A stretch of 21,628 nucleotides of DNA from Alistipes sp. (GTDB taxonomy: Bacteria > Bacteroidota > Bacteroidia > Bacteroidales > Rikenellaceae), in NCBI GenBank assembly GCA_009774895.1, contig VSOO01000005.1, forward strand, positions 1 to 21,628, in the 5' to 3' direction. The position numbers and the translations under genes were made by a program. Under the pieces are notes generated by a model, which did not search any database, was not told the DNA's origin, and worked only from the letters and a program-made list of their open reading frames with translations. Below, in pieces: positions 1-8,341 of this stretch. Position 1 is the first letter of the stretch. The number at the start of each line of letters is the position of its first letter.

Positions 1-803
1 CATACGGCCATGTTGTTGGGCACGTAGTAGGTCGCGTGGTAGTTCTTCACGTTGGTGATCGACGGATTGCGCAGGCTCTCCTGCGAGCCGAGCACGGTCT
101 GGCGGCCGTAGGGGTGGTTGGGGAAGAGCGCGGCATCCACGGCCTCCATGATCTTGCGGTTGTCGTTGGTGAGCGACATGTTCTTCTCCTCGTAGATGGT
201 CTCCAGCTCGGTGTGAAAGCCGCGGATCACGGGGTCGCGGAAGCGGTCGGCCTCGATGCGGGCCCACTGCTCGATCCGGTTCGAGGGGATGTCCTCGATG
301 TAGACGGTCATGTCCTTCGTGGTGTAGGCGTTGGTGCCGTCGGCGCCGATGATGGACATGAGTTTGTCGTACTCGTTGGGGATGGAGAGTTTCGAGGCTT
401 CGTAGCTCAGGCTGTCGATGCGGCGGTAGATCGCGCGGCGCGCAGCCTCCTCGGGAATGCGGCGGTAGACCTCGAAGAGCATTTCTATCTCGTCGAGCAG
501 CGGTTTCTCGGCCTCGTAGTCGGTGGTGCCGAACTGCGACGTGCCCTTGAACATGAGGTGCTCGAAGTAGTGGGCCAGGCCGGTGGTCTCGGGCGGATCG
601 TTCTTGCCGCCCACCTTCACGGCGATGTAGGTCTGGATGCGGGGCGTTTCGGTATTGACGCTCATGTAGACCTTCAGTCCGTTGTCGAGCGTATAGATGC
701 GGGTGGCGAGAGGGTCGCCCTCCACGGTTTCGTATCGGTATTTCTGACACGCCGCACAGCAGAACGCCAGCAGCGCGACGATCAGAAAACGCAAATATTT
801 CAT
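1..803 (-). CDS. M16 family zinc metallopeptidase, lipoprotein (partial, C-terminus off left edge)
   Basis: The first 267 residues of a pitrilysin/insulinase (M16) family protease are present; the rest lies beyond base 1. The inverted zinc motif HxxEH is seen as H78-Y-F-E81-H82, and the downstream E-rich stretch ETIYEEKN (201-208) supplies the expected third ligand, probably E206. About 45 extra residues lie between the two motifs compared with the minimal family spacing. The N-terminus is a short hydrophobic signal (residues 5-18) ending at a Cys-rich AFCCAAC, so Cys19 is a probable lipidation site and the enzyme is probably periplasmic or outer-membrane attached. Family members degrade peptides; the substrate cannot be told here. 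The start is the ATG at 801-803, the only one giving this signal peptide. It lies 87 bases downstream of the DUF456 gene and seems to have its own promoter. Confidence 0.9.
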   Translation of the reverse strand, partial: MKYLRFLIVALLAFCCAACQKYRYETVEGDPLATRIYTLDNGLKVYMSVNTETPRIQTYIAVKVGGKNDPPETTGLAHYFEHLMFKGTSQFGTTDYEAEKPLLDEIEMLFEVYRRIPEEAARRAIYRRIDSLSYEASKLSIPNEYDKLMSIIGADGTNAYTTKDMTVYIEDIPSNRIEQWARIEADRFRDPVIRGFHTELETIYEEKNMSLTNDNRKIMEAVDAALFPNHPYGRQTVLGSQESLRNPSITNVKNYHATYYVPNNMAV

Positions 804-829
804 ATTAAAAAGGTCTTCGTTCGGGGGAA

Positions 830-861
830 CGAAGGTACGGATTTTTCCGGTGAAAAACAAG
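830..861 (-). promoter_or_regulatory. Candidate promoter of the M16 peptidase gene
   Basis: On the minus strand CTTG (861-858) is followed after 20 bases by TACCTTCG (837-830), one mismatch from the Bacteroidetes -7 consensus TAnnTTTG. The spacing fits the TTTG-N19-21-TAnnTTTG arrangement. A perfect 7-base inverted repeat (816-822 / 827-833, GGGG between) overlaps the downstream half of the box and may form a hairpin at the 5' end of the transcript. Confidence 0.4.
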
Positions 862-890
862 TCCCGGCGGTGCGGTTCCCGAGGGGGCGG

Positions 891-1406
891 TTACCACAGT
901 CCGCTAAACCATTCGCTGATTGCCGGATAGATTTCCGCCAGCGTGCATGCGAACATCGCGATGCAGACGGCAAGTTTCACTCCCGTGCCCACGGCGAACG
1001 AAACGAACGAGCCGAGGCCGATGCGCACGGCGCGCACGGGGTCGCGGCGGTCGTGGAGCAGCTCGCCCGCCACGGCGCCCAGGAAAGGCCCGAGGATCAG
1101 GCTCGCCACCGACATGAAGAAGAGCATGCCCGCGAGCATGCCGACCGTGGCGCCGGTCTGACCTGCGCGCGAGCCTCCGAGCAGCCGGGTGACCCATGCG
1201 GGCAGGAAGTAGTCGGCGGCCGTGGCGCCGAGCGTCGCGGCGAGCCATGCGAGCAGCGCGCCGCCCGTGACGCCCGATCCGGAGCTTGCCGCCAGACACG
1301 CCATGCCGGCCAGGCCGATCAGCGGACCGGGCAGCAGCGGCAGGATGCACCCCGCGATGCCCAGCAGGGTGAGAAGAACGGCGGCGGTGCAGAGCAGAAT
1401 ATCCAT
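891..1406 (-). CDS. DUF456 family membrane protein
   Basis: A 171-residue, very hydrophobic protein rich in Gly, Ala and Leu. The small-residue helices at the N-terminus (LLGIAGCILPLLPGPLIGLAG), the middle segment with G-rich turns (GATAADYFLPAW) and GPFLGAVAGELL match the DUF456 family, known for glycine-zipper-like membrane helices and of unknown function. About five membrane segments are visible. The start is ATG at 1404-1406, six bases after the stop of the HAD gene, so it is the last gene of the M23-M23-HAD-DUF456 unit. The sequence gives no direct clue to its job; the neighbourhood suggests envelope maintenance, which is inference only. Confidence 0.85.
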   Translation of the reverse strand: MDILLCTAAVLLTLLGIAGCILPLLPGPLIGLAGMACLAASSGSGVTGGALLAWLAATLGATAADYFLPAWVTRLLGGSRAGQTGATVGMLAGMLFFMSVASLILGPFLGAVAGELLHDRRDPVRAVRIGLGSFVSFAVGTGVKLAVCIAMFACTLAEIYPAISEWFSGLW

Positions 1407-1412
1407 ATCGGG

Positions 1413-1976
1413 TCAGAGTTTTACGGCGATGTAGGCCGCACCGCTGCGGCGTGCGGCTTCGAGCCCCACGGCCGAGTCCTCGAAGACGAGCGTTTCGCCC
1501 GGGGCGACGCCCTCGCGCTCCATGGCCAGCAGGAAGGCGTCGGGCGCGGGTTTGCTGCGCGCCACGTCGCCGCCGGCCAGGAGACCGTCCACGCCCGCCT
1601 CGATTCCGAGGCGGCGCATGACGCCGAGGATGTTGTCGCGGCTGCCGGTCGATACCACCCAGGCGCGGCCTCCGGCGGCGCGGAACGACTGCGCGAAGTC
1701 CCACAGCGGCCGGTTGAGCCGCACGAGGTCGAAATATTCGGGGTAGAGTTCGATCTTGCGGCGGCGGATGCGTTCGCGTTCCGCTTCGTCGCCGATGCCG
1801 AGCGCGGCGAGGAACTCGGCGCAGCGCATGCCGAAGAAGCGCGTGTCGTACTCTGTGCGGTCGAGCACGATGCCCGCTTCGCGCAGCGTGCGGGCGTAGG
1901 CGAGGTAGTGGGCCTCGCGCGTGTCGGCCAGCGTGCCGTCGAAATCCATCAGCAGCAGTCGGATGCGGTTTTCCAT
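1413..1976 (-). CDS. HAD superfamily hydrolase, subfamily IA (beta-phosphoglucomutase/phosphatase-like)
   Basis: A complete 187-residue HAD hydrolase. Motif I is DFDGT with nucleophile D11 and acid/base D13; motif II is ST (109-110); motif III is K142 in RSKPAPDAF; motif IV is FED with D167 followed by SAVGLEAA. The SKPAPDAF and EDSAVGLEAA signatures are typical of subfamily IA sugar-phosphate phosphatases and phosphoglycolate phosphatase-like enzymes with an alpha-helical cap (about 18-85). The substrate is not predictable. The ATG at 1974-1976 overlaps the TGA of the upstream M23 gene (TGATG on the minus strand), which indicates translational coupling. That coupling matters because the upstream gene is frameshifted: ribosomes reading its first frame would terminate elsewhere and might not reinitiate here. 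Confidence 0.92.
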   Translation of the reverse strand: MENRIRLLLMDFDGTLADTREAHYLAYARTLREAGIVLDRTEYDTRFFGMRCAEFLAALGIGDEAERERIRRRKIELYPEYFDLVRLNRPLWDFAQSFRAAGGRAWVVSTGSRDNILGVMRRLGIEAGVDGLLAGGDVARSKPAPDAFLLAMEREGVAPGETLVFEDSAVGLEAARRSGAAYIAVKL

Positions 1977-2922
1977 CAGTCGAAGGATTGCATGCCCGAC
2001 TGCGCGATGCGGAGGATGCGCCGGTAGTCGGCCGGTGAGAGTTCGGAGAAGAAGTAGTGGATCGGATCCACGCGCATGCCGTTGTGGCGCACCTCGTAGT
2101 GGAGGTGGGGCGCCAGCGAGAGTCCGGTGTTGCCCGTCAGGGCGATGATCTCGCCGCGACGCACGCTCTGGCCGCGCTGCACCTGCACCTTGCTCAGGTG
2201 GGCGTAGGTGGTTTCGTATCCGTTGCCGTGGTCGATCACCACGGTCTGTCCCGAGGTGGAGTTGCGCTGCGCCACGTCCTTCACCGTGCCGTCCGCCGTG
2301 GCGAAGACGCGCGAACCCTCGGGCACGGTGTAGTCCACGCCCTGATGCGATTGCAGCGTCTTGTAGAAAGGGTGGTAGCGCATGCCGTACGAGGCGGTGA
2401 GCAGCGTGAGCTGCTGGTTGATTACGGGCTGGATCGAGGGGATGTGGCGGCGCGCTTCGCCCGTCGAGTCGAGGGCCCGCGCCATGGCGGCATGGGAGGC
2501 CTCGACCTGGGCGAGGCGCTGCCCGGCCTCCTCGATGCGGTGGCGGAATTCGCGCCGGAGGCGGCGGGTCGATTTGCCCAGCAGGGTCTCGTAGGTGCGG
2601 GCCACGTGCTGCTCTCCGCCTCGAAGTCGTAGGGGTCCGACTCGAACAGGGTGCGGAAGACGCCGCGGTCGCGCTCCTCAAGGTTTTCGAGCACGCTGCG
2701 CAGCGAGTCGTAGCGCTGTGTCAGCACCTCGTATTCGGAGCGCAGCAGGTCGGTGGAGTGGCGCAGCTTGTATTCGACGGGCGTGTCGAAAAAGAACGAC
2801 AGTCCGACGTAGTAGAGCACGGCCGCGCCCAGCCACACCAGCGCTCCCACGGTCACGCGGACGATGATCTGCTTGCGGGCGCGGCGCCGCCGGAGCCTTT
2901 CGAGGTCTTTTTTTCCTGCCAT
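1976..2922 (-). pseudogene. Membrane-anchored M23 (LytM-type) peptidase, copy 2, split by a frameshift
   Basis: Two overlapping reading frames together make one M23 peptidase. The first (from ATG 2920-2922) gives a basic N-terminus, one membrane helix (about 22-44) and a coiled coil (about 50-95), and carries family-like sequence up to DFEAE at residue 103 (base 2614). The second frame resumes at about 2605 with ARTYETLLGK and holds the catalytic domain: HQGVD with the HxxxD zinc motif, GNGYETTYAHL, and HLHYEV. Joining them needs removal of two bases (for example the doubled AG in GAGAGCAGCAC, giving E-Q-H-V-A-R) or gain of one; the product would be about 314 residues, close to its neighbour's 334. 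There is no obvious slippery heptamer. It starts four bases after the other M23 gene. It could be a true pseudogene or a sequence error; the catalytic half has no membrane anchor of its own. Confidence 0.82.
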
Positions 2923-2926
2923 CGGT

Positions 2927-3931
2927 CTAAAGCTTTTCGAAGTTGGTTTCGCGCATGCGCGACATCAATTTGTCGTACTCCTCGGAGGTCATGTTGCGGT
3001 TGAAGTAGTTGATCGGATTGACCGGCCGGCCGCGGTGGAGCACCTCGTAGTGGAGGTGCGTGGAGGTCGAGCGGCCCGTGTTGCCCGCCTCGCCGATCTT
3101 CTGGCCGCGCACCACGCGGTCGCCGGGCTTGACGAGCACCTTGTCCAGGTGGGCGTAGCGGGTCTTGTAGCCGAACTCGTGGTCGAGGAGCACCATGCGG
3201 CCGAAGCCGCCGTTGTGGCCCGAACTCACGGCCGCCTCGACCACGGCGTCGCCCGTGGCGTAGACCGGCGTGCCGCGGTCGCACCCGAAGTCCACGCCGT
3301 TGTGGGGCACGATGCGGTGGAGGATGGGGTGCAGGCGTCGCGGGTTGAAGGCGCCGATGCGGTCGTTGTGGAGGCGTGCGCGGTCGATGGGCCAGATGGC
3401 CGGAATGGCGGCCGACATCTTCTCCTTGTTGCGGGCCAGCGTCTGCAACTCGTCGAACGACACCGACTCGAAATAGAGTTCGCGCGCGAGGGCGTCGAGC
3501 TGCTGCCACGTGCCGATCATCAGCGGGGCGTACTCGTCGCCCGCGAGGGATGCGTATTTCTCGTCGGGATAGGGCACGGCGGCGCCGTCCGACGCGGTGC
3601 TGTCGGTGGCGAAGAGCGAACGGTAGACGTGGTTGTCGCGGTGGCGGATCTCTTCCACGCGGGCCCGGGCCGTGCGGATGCGCTCCTCCAGGATGCGGTA
3701 GCGGAGCTTCAGCTCGCGGTTTTCGCGGTTGATGCGGTACATCTTCGGGGTGTGGAAAAACGAGGAGAAGATGAAGTTGGCCAGCGACACGACGATGAAT
3801 CCCGCGATGATGCGGCGCAGCAGCCTGTACGTGCGCAGGCGGAAAGCGACGTGGGTCGTCTCCGGGGCCTCGGCCGGCCGCTTCGCCCGCGTAGAGGGCT
3901 GTGTATTCGTCGAATCCGCTTTTTGTTCCAT
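2927..3931 (-). CDS. Membrane-anchored M23 (LytM-type) peptidase, copy 1
   Basis: An intact 334-residue peptidoglycan endopeptidase-type protein. Layout: cytoplasmic Thr/Pro/Arg-rich tail (1-37), one membrane helix (about 40-58), a periplasmic coiled coil (about 64-98), a linker, and a C-terminal LytM domain (about 185-312). Zinc ligands expected for the family are all present: H210 and D214 in HNGVD, and H294 in HLHYEV, with catalytic H261 (YAHLD) and H292. Members cut stem-peptide cross-links or act as non-enzymatic activators; here the full ligand set argues for an active enzyme. It is the promoter-proximal gene of the unit and lies divergent to alaS. A paralogue with the same architecture follows after four bases. 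The start ATG at 3929-3931 places a sensible basic segment before the helix. Confidence 0.93.
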   Translation of the reverse strand: MEQKADSTNTQPSTRAKRPAEAPETTHVAFRLRTYRLLRRIIAGFIVVSLANFIFSSFFHTPKMYRINRENRELKLRYRILEERIRTARARVEEIRHRDNHVYRSLFATDSTASDGAAVPYPDEKYASLAGDEYAPLMIGTWQQLDALARELYFESVSFDELQTLARNKEKMSAAIPAIWPIDRARLHNDRIGAFNPRRLHPILHRIVPHNGVDFGCDRGTPVYATGDAVVEAAVSSGHNGGFGRMVLLDHEFGYKTRYAHLDKVLVKPGDRVVRGQKIGEAGNTGRSTSTHLHYEVLHRGRPVNPINYFNRNMTSEEYDKLMSRMRETNFEKL

Positions 3932-3960
3932 GCTCCGAATTTCTTTCAGGGGGTATGGTG

Positions 3961-3968
3961 CAAAATTA
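3961..3968 (-). promoter_or_regulatory. -7 element for the M23-M23-HAD-DUF456 unit
   Basis: Read on the minus strand this is TAATTTTG, a match to the Bacteroidetes TAnnTTTG -7 element, 30 bases upstream of the M23 start codon. No good -33 TTTG is visible. Confidence 0.5.
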
Positions 3969-3980
3969 GGTTAAAATATG

Positions 3981-3988
3981 TAAATTTG
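3981..3988 (+). promoter_or_regulatory. -7 element for alaS
   Basis: TAAATTTG matches the Bacteroidetes TAnnTTTG -7 element, 40 bases before the alaS start. It lies only 12 bases from the oppositely directed element at 3961-3968, so the two promoters are divergent and tightly packed and may compete. The -33 position is weak (GGTG with a 20-base spacer). Confidence 0.55.
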
Positions 3989-4028
3989 CCACCCGGAAAT
4001 TCTAACGCGAAAAACATAAGAATAGTAT

Positions 4029-6653
4029 ATGATGGAATCGAATGAAATCCGCCGGGCCTTTCTCGACTTCTTCGAGCGCAAGGGCCATGCGATCGTGCCG
4101 TCGGCGCCGATGGTGGTGAAGAACGACCCCACGCTGATGTTCACCAATGCGGGCATGAACCAGTTCAAGGATATTTTCCTGGGCAATGCGCCGCGCAAAT
4201 ACCCCCGTGCGGCCGACACGCAGAAGTGTCTGCGCGTGTCGGGCAAGCACAACGACCTGGAGGAGGTGGGTCATGACACCTACCACCACACCATGTTCGA
4301 GATGCTGGGCAACTGGTCCTACGGCGACTACTTCAAGAAGGAGGCCATCGAGTGGGCCTGGGAGCTGCTGCACGACGTCTACGGGCTGCCCGCCGACCGG
4401 ATGTACGCCACGGTGTACGAGGGCTCGGCCGAGGACGGCGTGCCTTTCGACAGCGAGGCCTACGACTACTGGAAGCGCTTCCTGCCCGAGGACCACATCA
4501 TCCGCGGCAACAAGCACGACAACTTCTGGGAGATGGGCGAGACGGGTCCCTGCGGCCCCTGCTCCGAGATCCACTACGACCTGCGCGACGAGGCGGAGAT
4601 CGCCGCATGCCCGGGCCGCGAGATGGTCAATACGGGCCATCCCCAGGTGATCGAGATATGGAACCTGGTGTTCATGCAGTTCAACCGCAAGGCCAACGGT
4701 TCGCTCGAACCGCTGCCGGCGCGCAATGTCGATACGGGCATGGGCTTCGAGCGTCTGTGCATGATTCTCCAAGGCAAGAAATCGAACTACGACACCGACG
4801 TGTTCCAGCCCGCGATCGGACGCATCGCGGCGATGGCCGGCAAGCGCTACGGCGACGACGCGAAGGCCGACGTGGCCATGCGCGTGATCGCCGACCACCT
4901 GCGCGCCATTTCGTTCTCGATCGCCGACGGCCAGCTGCCCTCGAACGTCAAGGCGGGCTACGTCATCCGCCGCATCCTGCGCCGCGCCGTGCGTTACGGC
5001 TATACCTACCTGGGCTTCAACGAGCCGTTCCTCTGCCGTCTGGTGGCGGGCCTCGTGGAGCAGATGGGGGCGCAGTTCCCCGAGCTGAAAGCGCAGCAGG
5101 CGCTGATCGAGAAGGTGATCGAGGAGGAGGAATCGGCATTCCTGCGCACGCTGGCCACGGGCATCAGCCTGCTCGACGGCGTGATCGCACGTCTGCGCGA
5201 GGAGGGCGGCAGCCGCATCGCCGGAGCCGACGCGTTCCTGCTCTACGACACCTACGGATTCCCCATCGACCTCACGGAGCTCATCGCCCGCGAACAGGGC
5301 GTTGAGGTCGATCTGGAGGCTTTCGAACAGGAGCTCCAGGCCCAGAAGGCGCGCTCGCGCAACGCCGCGGCCGTGGCGGCCGACGACTGGCAGGAGCTGA
5401 TTCCCCTGCGTCAGAGCGAATTCACGGGTTACGACACCCTTACCGAACAGGTGCGCATCGCGCGCTGGCGCCGCGTGACCTCGAAGAACCGCACGACCTA
5501 CCAGCTGGTATTCGACCGCACGCCGTTCTACGGCAATTCGGGCGGTCAGGTGGGCGACACGGGCTTCATCGAGGGGGCCGGCGAGCGCATCCGCATCGTG
5601 GCTACCGAGAAGGAGAACGGACTGATCGTCCACATCGCCGAGCAGTTGCCCGCCGATCCCGGCGCGTGCTTCACGGCGACGGTCGATGCCGACAAGCGTC
5701 AGGCCGCGGCCAACAACCACACGGCGACGCACCTGCTGCACGAGGCGTTGCGCGACGTGCTCGGCAAGCATGTCGAGCAGAAGGGTTCGATGGTGGCGCC
5801 CGAGGGGCTGCGCTTCGACTTCTCGCACTTCCAGAAGGTGACGCCCGAGCAGCTGCGCGAGGTGGAGCGCCGCGTGAACCGCGCGATCCGCGCCGACCAT
5901 GCGCTGGAGGAGAACCGTGCGGCCACGCGCGAGGAGGCCGAGCGCTGCGGGGCGATGATGCTCTTCGGCGAGAAGTACGGCGACCGCGTGCGCATGGTGC
6001 GCTTCGGCACCTCGGTGGAGCTGTGCGGCGGTACGCACACGCGGGCCACGGGTACCATCGGTCTGTTCAAGATCGTGAACGAGAGCGCCATATCGGCCGG
6101 CGTGCGACGCATCGAGGCCGTCACGGGCGAGCAGGCCGAGCAGATGCTCTACGTGGCGGAGGATACGCTGCGGGGTGTGGCCGAGGCGATGAACAATTCG
6201 CAGGTCGTGCAGGCCGTGCGCAAGATGATCGAGAGCAACGACGCCCTGTCGAAGGAGGTCGAGGCCATGCGTCGCGAGCAGATCGGACAGCTGGCCGACA
6301 AGATCGTGGCCTCGACGCCCGAGCGCGACGGCATGCAGCTCGTGGTCAAGCAGGCCGACCTGCTGCCCGACTTCATCAAGGACCTGGCCTACAACCTGCG
6401 CGGCCGCATGCCCAAGCTCGTATTCGTGCTGGGCACGAACCGCGGGGGCAAACCTTCGCTGACCGTCATGCTGGGCGACGAGATCGCCGCTGCCGGCGTG
6501 AATGCCGGTGCGGTGGTGCGCGAGGCCGCGAAGCTCATGCAGGGCGGCGGCGGCGGTCAGCCTTTCTTCGCTACGGCGGGTGGCAAGAACCCCGAGGGTT
6601 TGCAGTCTGCCATCGACCGGGCCGTGGAGCTGATCGTGGAGAAACTGAAATAG
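4029..6653 (+). CDS. alaS: Alanine--tRNA ligase
   Basis: A full-length class II alanyl-tRNA synthetase (874 residues, the usual length) that charges tRNA-Ala in the cytoplasm. The N-terminal catalytic domain (about 1-245) begins with the family hallmark [18 protein letters not shown] and contains [11 protein letters not shown] and [10 protein letters not shown]. The editing domain has the zinc-site pair H564/H568 in NNHTATH and C666/H670 in CGGTH, so mischarged Ser/Gly can be cleared. The C-Ala domain ends with the glycine-rich [14 protein letters not shown] (from about residue 839). Two adjacent ATGs (4029 and 4032) are possible starts and differ by one Met. It is transcribed away from the M23 unit from a -7 element at 3981. 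A 135-base gap with no U-tract terminator separates it from gpmI. Confidence 0.98.
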   Translation: MMESNEIRRAFLDFFERKGHAIVPSAPMVVKNDPTLMFTNAGMNQFKDIFLGNAPRKYPRAADTQKCLRVSGKHNDLEEVGHDTYHHTMFEMLGNWSYGDYFKKEAIEWAWELLHDVYGLPADRMYATVYEGSAEDGVPFDSEAYDYWKRFLPEDHIIRGNKHDNFWEMGETGPCGPCSEIHYDLRDEAEIAACPGREMVNTGHPQVIEIWNLVFMQFNRKANGSLEPLPARNVDTGMGFERLCMILQGKKSNYDTDVFQPAIGRIAAMAGKRYGDDAKADVAMRVIADHLRAISFSIADGQLPSNVKAGYVIRRILRRAVRYGYTYLGFNEPFLCRLVAGLVEQMGAQFPELKAQQALIEKVIEEEESAFLRTLATGISLLDGVIARLREEGGSRIAGADAFLLYDTYGFPIDLTELIAREQGVEVDLEAFEQELQAQKARSRNAAAVAADDWQELIPLRQSEFTGYDTLTEQVRIARWRRVTSKNRTTYQLVFDRTPFYGNSGGQVGDTGFIEGAGERIRIVATEKENGLIVHIAEQLPADPGACFTATVDADKRQAAANNHTATHLLHEALRDVLGKHVEQKGSMVAPEGLRFDFSHFQKVTPEQLREVERRVNRAIRADHALEENRAATREEAERCGAMMLFGEKYGDRVRMVRFGTSVELCGGTHTRATGTIGLFKIVNESAISAGVRRIEAVTGEQAEQMLYVAEDTLRGVAEAMNNSQVVQAVRKMIESNDALSKEVEAMRREQIGQLADKIVASTPERDGMQLVVKQADLLPDFIKDLAYNLRGRMPKLVFVLGTNRGGKPSLTVMLGDEIAAAGVNAGAVVREAAKLMQGGGGGQPFFATAGGKNPEGLQSAIDRAVELIVEKLK

Positions 6654-6668
6654 CTGCGCAGTGCGACC

Positions 6669-6702
6669 GTGCGGTCCGCGTCGTGCCGGCGCGGGGCCGC
6701 AC
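6669..6702. other. Hairpin-forming inverted repeat downstream of alaS
   Basis: GTGCGGTCC (6669-6677) pairs with GGGCCGCAC (6694-6702), eight Watson-Crick pairs plus one G-U. No T-run follows, so it is not a standard intrinsic terminator. It may stabilise the alaS mRNA 3' end or be incidental in GC-rich DNA. Confidence 0.25.
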
Positions 6703-6788
6703 CCCGGTTCGGACGCTGCCGGGGCGCCGGGGCGGAGGCTCCCGGACAGGGTGCTTCCGCAGCGGAAAAAGAACGAAACAAAGTGATT

Positions 6789-8318
6789 ATGGCACAGAAA
6801 GTATTGCTTATGATTCTCGACGGCTGGGGTGACGGCCGTCACGACCGGTCGGATGTCATCTACTCGATGCATCCGGCCTATATCGAAGCCATGACGGCGA
6901 AGTATCCCCATGCGCACCTGCGCACCGACGGCGAGAACGTCGGACTGCCCGAGGGGCAGATGGGCAACTCGGAGGTGGGGCATCTCAACATCGGCGCCGG
7001 CCGCGTGGTGTACCAGGACCTGGTGAAGATCAACCGCGCATGCAGCGACGGCTCGATCCTGCGGAATCCCGAGGTGGCGGCGGCGTTCGCCCATGCCCGC
7101 GATCGGGGCGTGAGGGTGCATTTCATGGGGCTGGTGTCCGACGGCGGCGTGCATTCGTCGCTCGATCACCTCTTCAAGTTGTGCGACATCGCCGCCGATT
7201 ACGGCCTGGGCGACCGCACGTTCGTGCACTGCTTCATGGACGGCCGCGACACCGATCCGCGCAGCGGCAAGGGATACCTCGAAGCGCTCGAAAAGCACAT
7301 GTCGGCTACGGCGGGCCGTGTGGCTACGGTCGTGGGACGCTACTACGCCATGGACCGCGACAAACGCTGGGACCGCGTGAAACGCGCCTACGACGCACTG
7401 GTCGAGGGCATCGGCACGCCGGCGGCGGACATGGCGGATGCGGTGCAGCGGTCGTACGACGCGGGCGTGACGGACGAGTTCGTCGAGCCCGTGGTGCGGG
7501 TCGATGCCGACGGCAATCCCGTGGGCACCATCCGTCCGGACGACGTGGTGATCTTCTTCAACTACCGCAACGACCGGGCGAAGGAGCTCACGATCGCGCT
7601 GACGCAGGAGGAGATGCCGGCCGAGGGGATGCACACGCTGCCTCTCTACTACTGCTGCATGACCCCCTACGACGCGAAGTTCCGGGGCCTGCACATCCTT
7701 TTCGACAAGGAGAACGTGCCCGACACCATCGGCGAGTACGTCGCGCGGCAGGGCCTTTCGCAGCTGCGCATCGCCGAGACCGAGAAGTACGCCCACGTGA
7801 CCTTCTTCCTCAACGGCGGCCGCGAGGAGCGGTTCGCGCGCGAGGAGCGCATCCTGGTGCCCTCGCCGAAGGTGGCGACCTACGACCTCCAGCCCGAGAT
7901 GAGCGCCTACGAGGTGAAGGACCGGCTGGTGGAGGCGCTCGCGACGCAGCGTTTCGATTTCATATGCCTCAACTTCGCCAACGGCGACATGGTGGGGCAC
8001 ACGGGCGTGTACGACGCGATCTGCAAGGCCGTGCAGGCGGTCGATGCGTGCGTGGAGGCGGTGGTCGAAGCCGCGCGTGCCAACGGTTACGAGGTGGTGA
8101 TGATCGCCGACCACGGCAACGCCGACCATGCGGTCAATGCCGACGGCACGCCCAATACGGCGCACTCGCTCAACCCCGTGCCCGTGGTGGTGGTGTCGGA
8201 CCGCGTGCGGAGCGTGCGCGACGGCATCTTGGCCGACGTGGCGCCCACGGTGCTGCGCCTGATGGGGCTCGAACAGCCCGCCGCGATGACCGGCGAGTCG
8301 CTCGTGGAGATGAAGTAA
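6789..8318 (+). CDS. gpmI: 2,3-bisphosphoglycerate-independent phosphoglycerate mutase
   Basis: A 509-residue cofactor-independent phosphoglycerate mutase that interconverts 3- and 2-phosphoglycerate in glycolysis and gluconeogenesis. It belongs to the alkaline phosphatase superfamily. The dimanganese site is complete: D11 (LDGWG), catalytic S61 (GNSEVGH), D400 and H404 (NGDMVGH), D441 and H442 (ADHGNADH) and H459 (TAHSLNP). The start ATG at 6789 gives [14 protein letters not shown], as expected for the family; the frame stays open upstream to 6669, but that extension is not conserved-looking. No TAnnTTTG box is seen in the preceding gap, so it may be read through from alaS. The acyltransferase gene follows after 22 AT-only-like bases. 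Confidence 0.97.
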   Translation: MAQKVLLMILDGWGDGRHDRSDVIYSMHPAYIEAMTAKYPHAHLRTDGENVGLPEGQMGNSEVGHLNIGAGRVVYQDLVKINRACSDGSILRNPEVAAAFAHARDRGVRVHFMGLVSDGGVHSSLDHLFKLCDIAADYGLGDRTFVHCFMDGRDTDPRSGKGYLEALEKHMSATAGRVATVVGRYYAMDRDKRWDRVKRAYDALVEGIGTPAADMADAVQRSYDAGVTDEFVEPVVRVDADGNPVGTIRPDDVVIFFNYRNDRAKELTIALTQEEMPAEGMHTLPLYYCCMTPYDAKFRGLHILFDKENVPDTIGEYVARQGLSQLRIAETEKYAHVTFFLNGGREERFAREERILVPSPKVATYDLQPEMSAYEVKDRLVEALATQRFDFICLNFANGDMVGHTGVYDAICKAVQAVDACVEAVVEAARANGYEVVMIADHGNADHAVNADGTPNTAHSLNPVPVVVVSDRVRSVRDGILADVAPTVLRLMGLEQPAAMTGESLVEMK

Positions 8319-8320
8319 TG

Positions 8321-8341
8321 TATAATATATTGATTATTATA
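8321..8341. promoter_or_regulatory. AT-only inverted repeat at the acyltransferase start codon
   Basis: TATAATA (8321-8327) and TATTATA (8335-8341) are perfect inverted repeats around a 7-base centre, and the last base is the A of the acyltransferase ATG. In this GC-rich window a 20-base AT stretch stands out. In RNA it would be a weak hairpin that partly occludes the start codon; alternatively it is an operator-like DNA site. Confidence 0.35.

Noticed and set aside
36..2027. A 663-codon plus-strand open frame
   Set aside because: It lies opposite the M16, DUF456 and HAD genes and shows only complement-frame composition.
2600..2625. Programmed ribosomal frameshift in the second M23 gene
   Set aside because: I see no slippery heptamer and no strong downstream structure at the switch point; a mutation or error is simpler.
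4002..8165. A 1387-codon open frame on the minus strand across alaS and gpmI
   Set aside because: It is antisense to two clear conserved genes, is rich in His/Arg/Val as expected from the complement of GC-biased codons, and has no recognisable domain.
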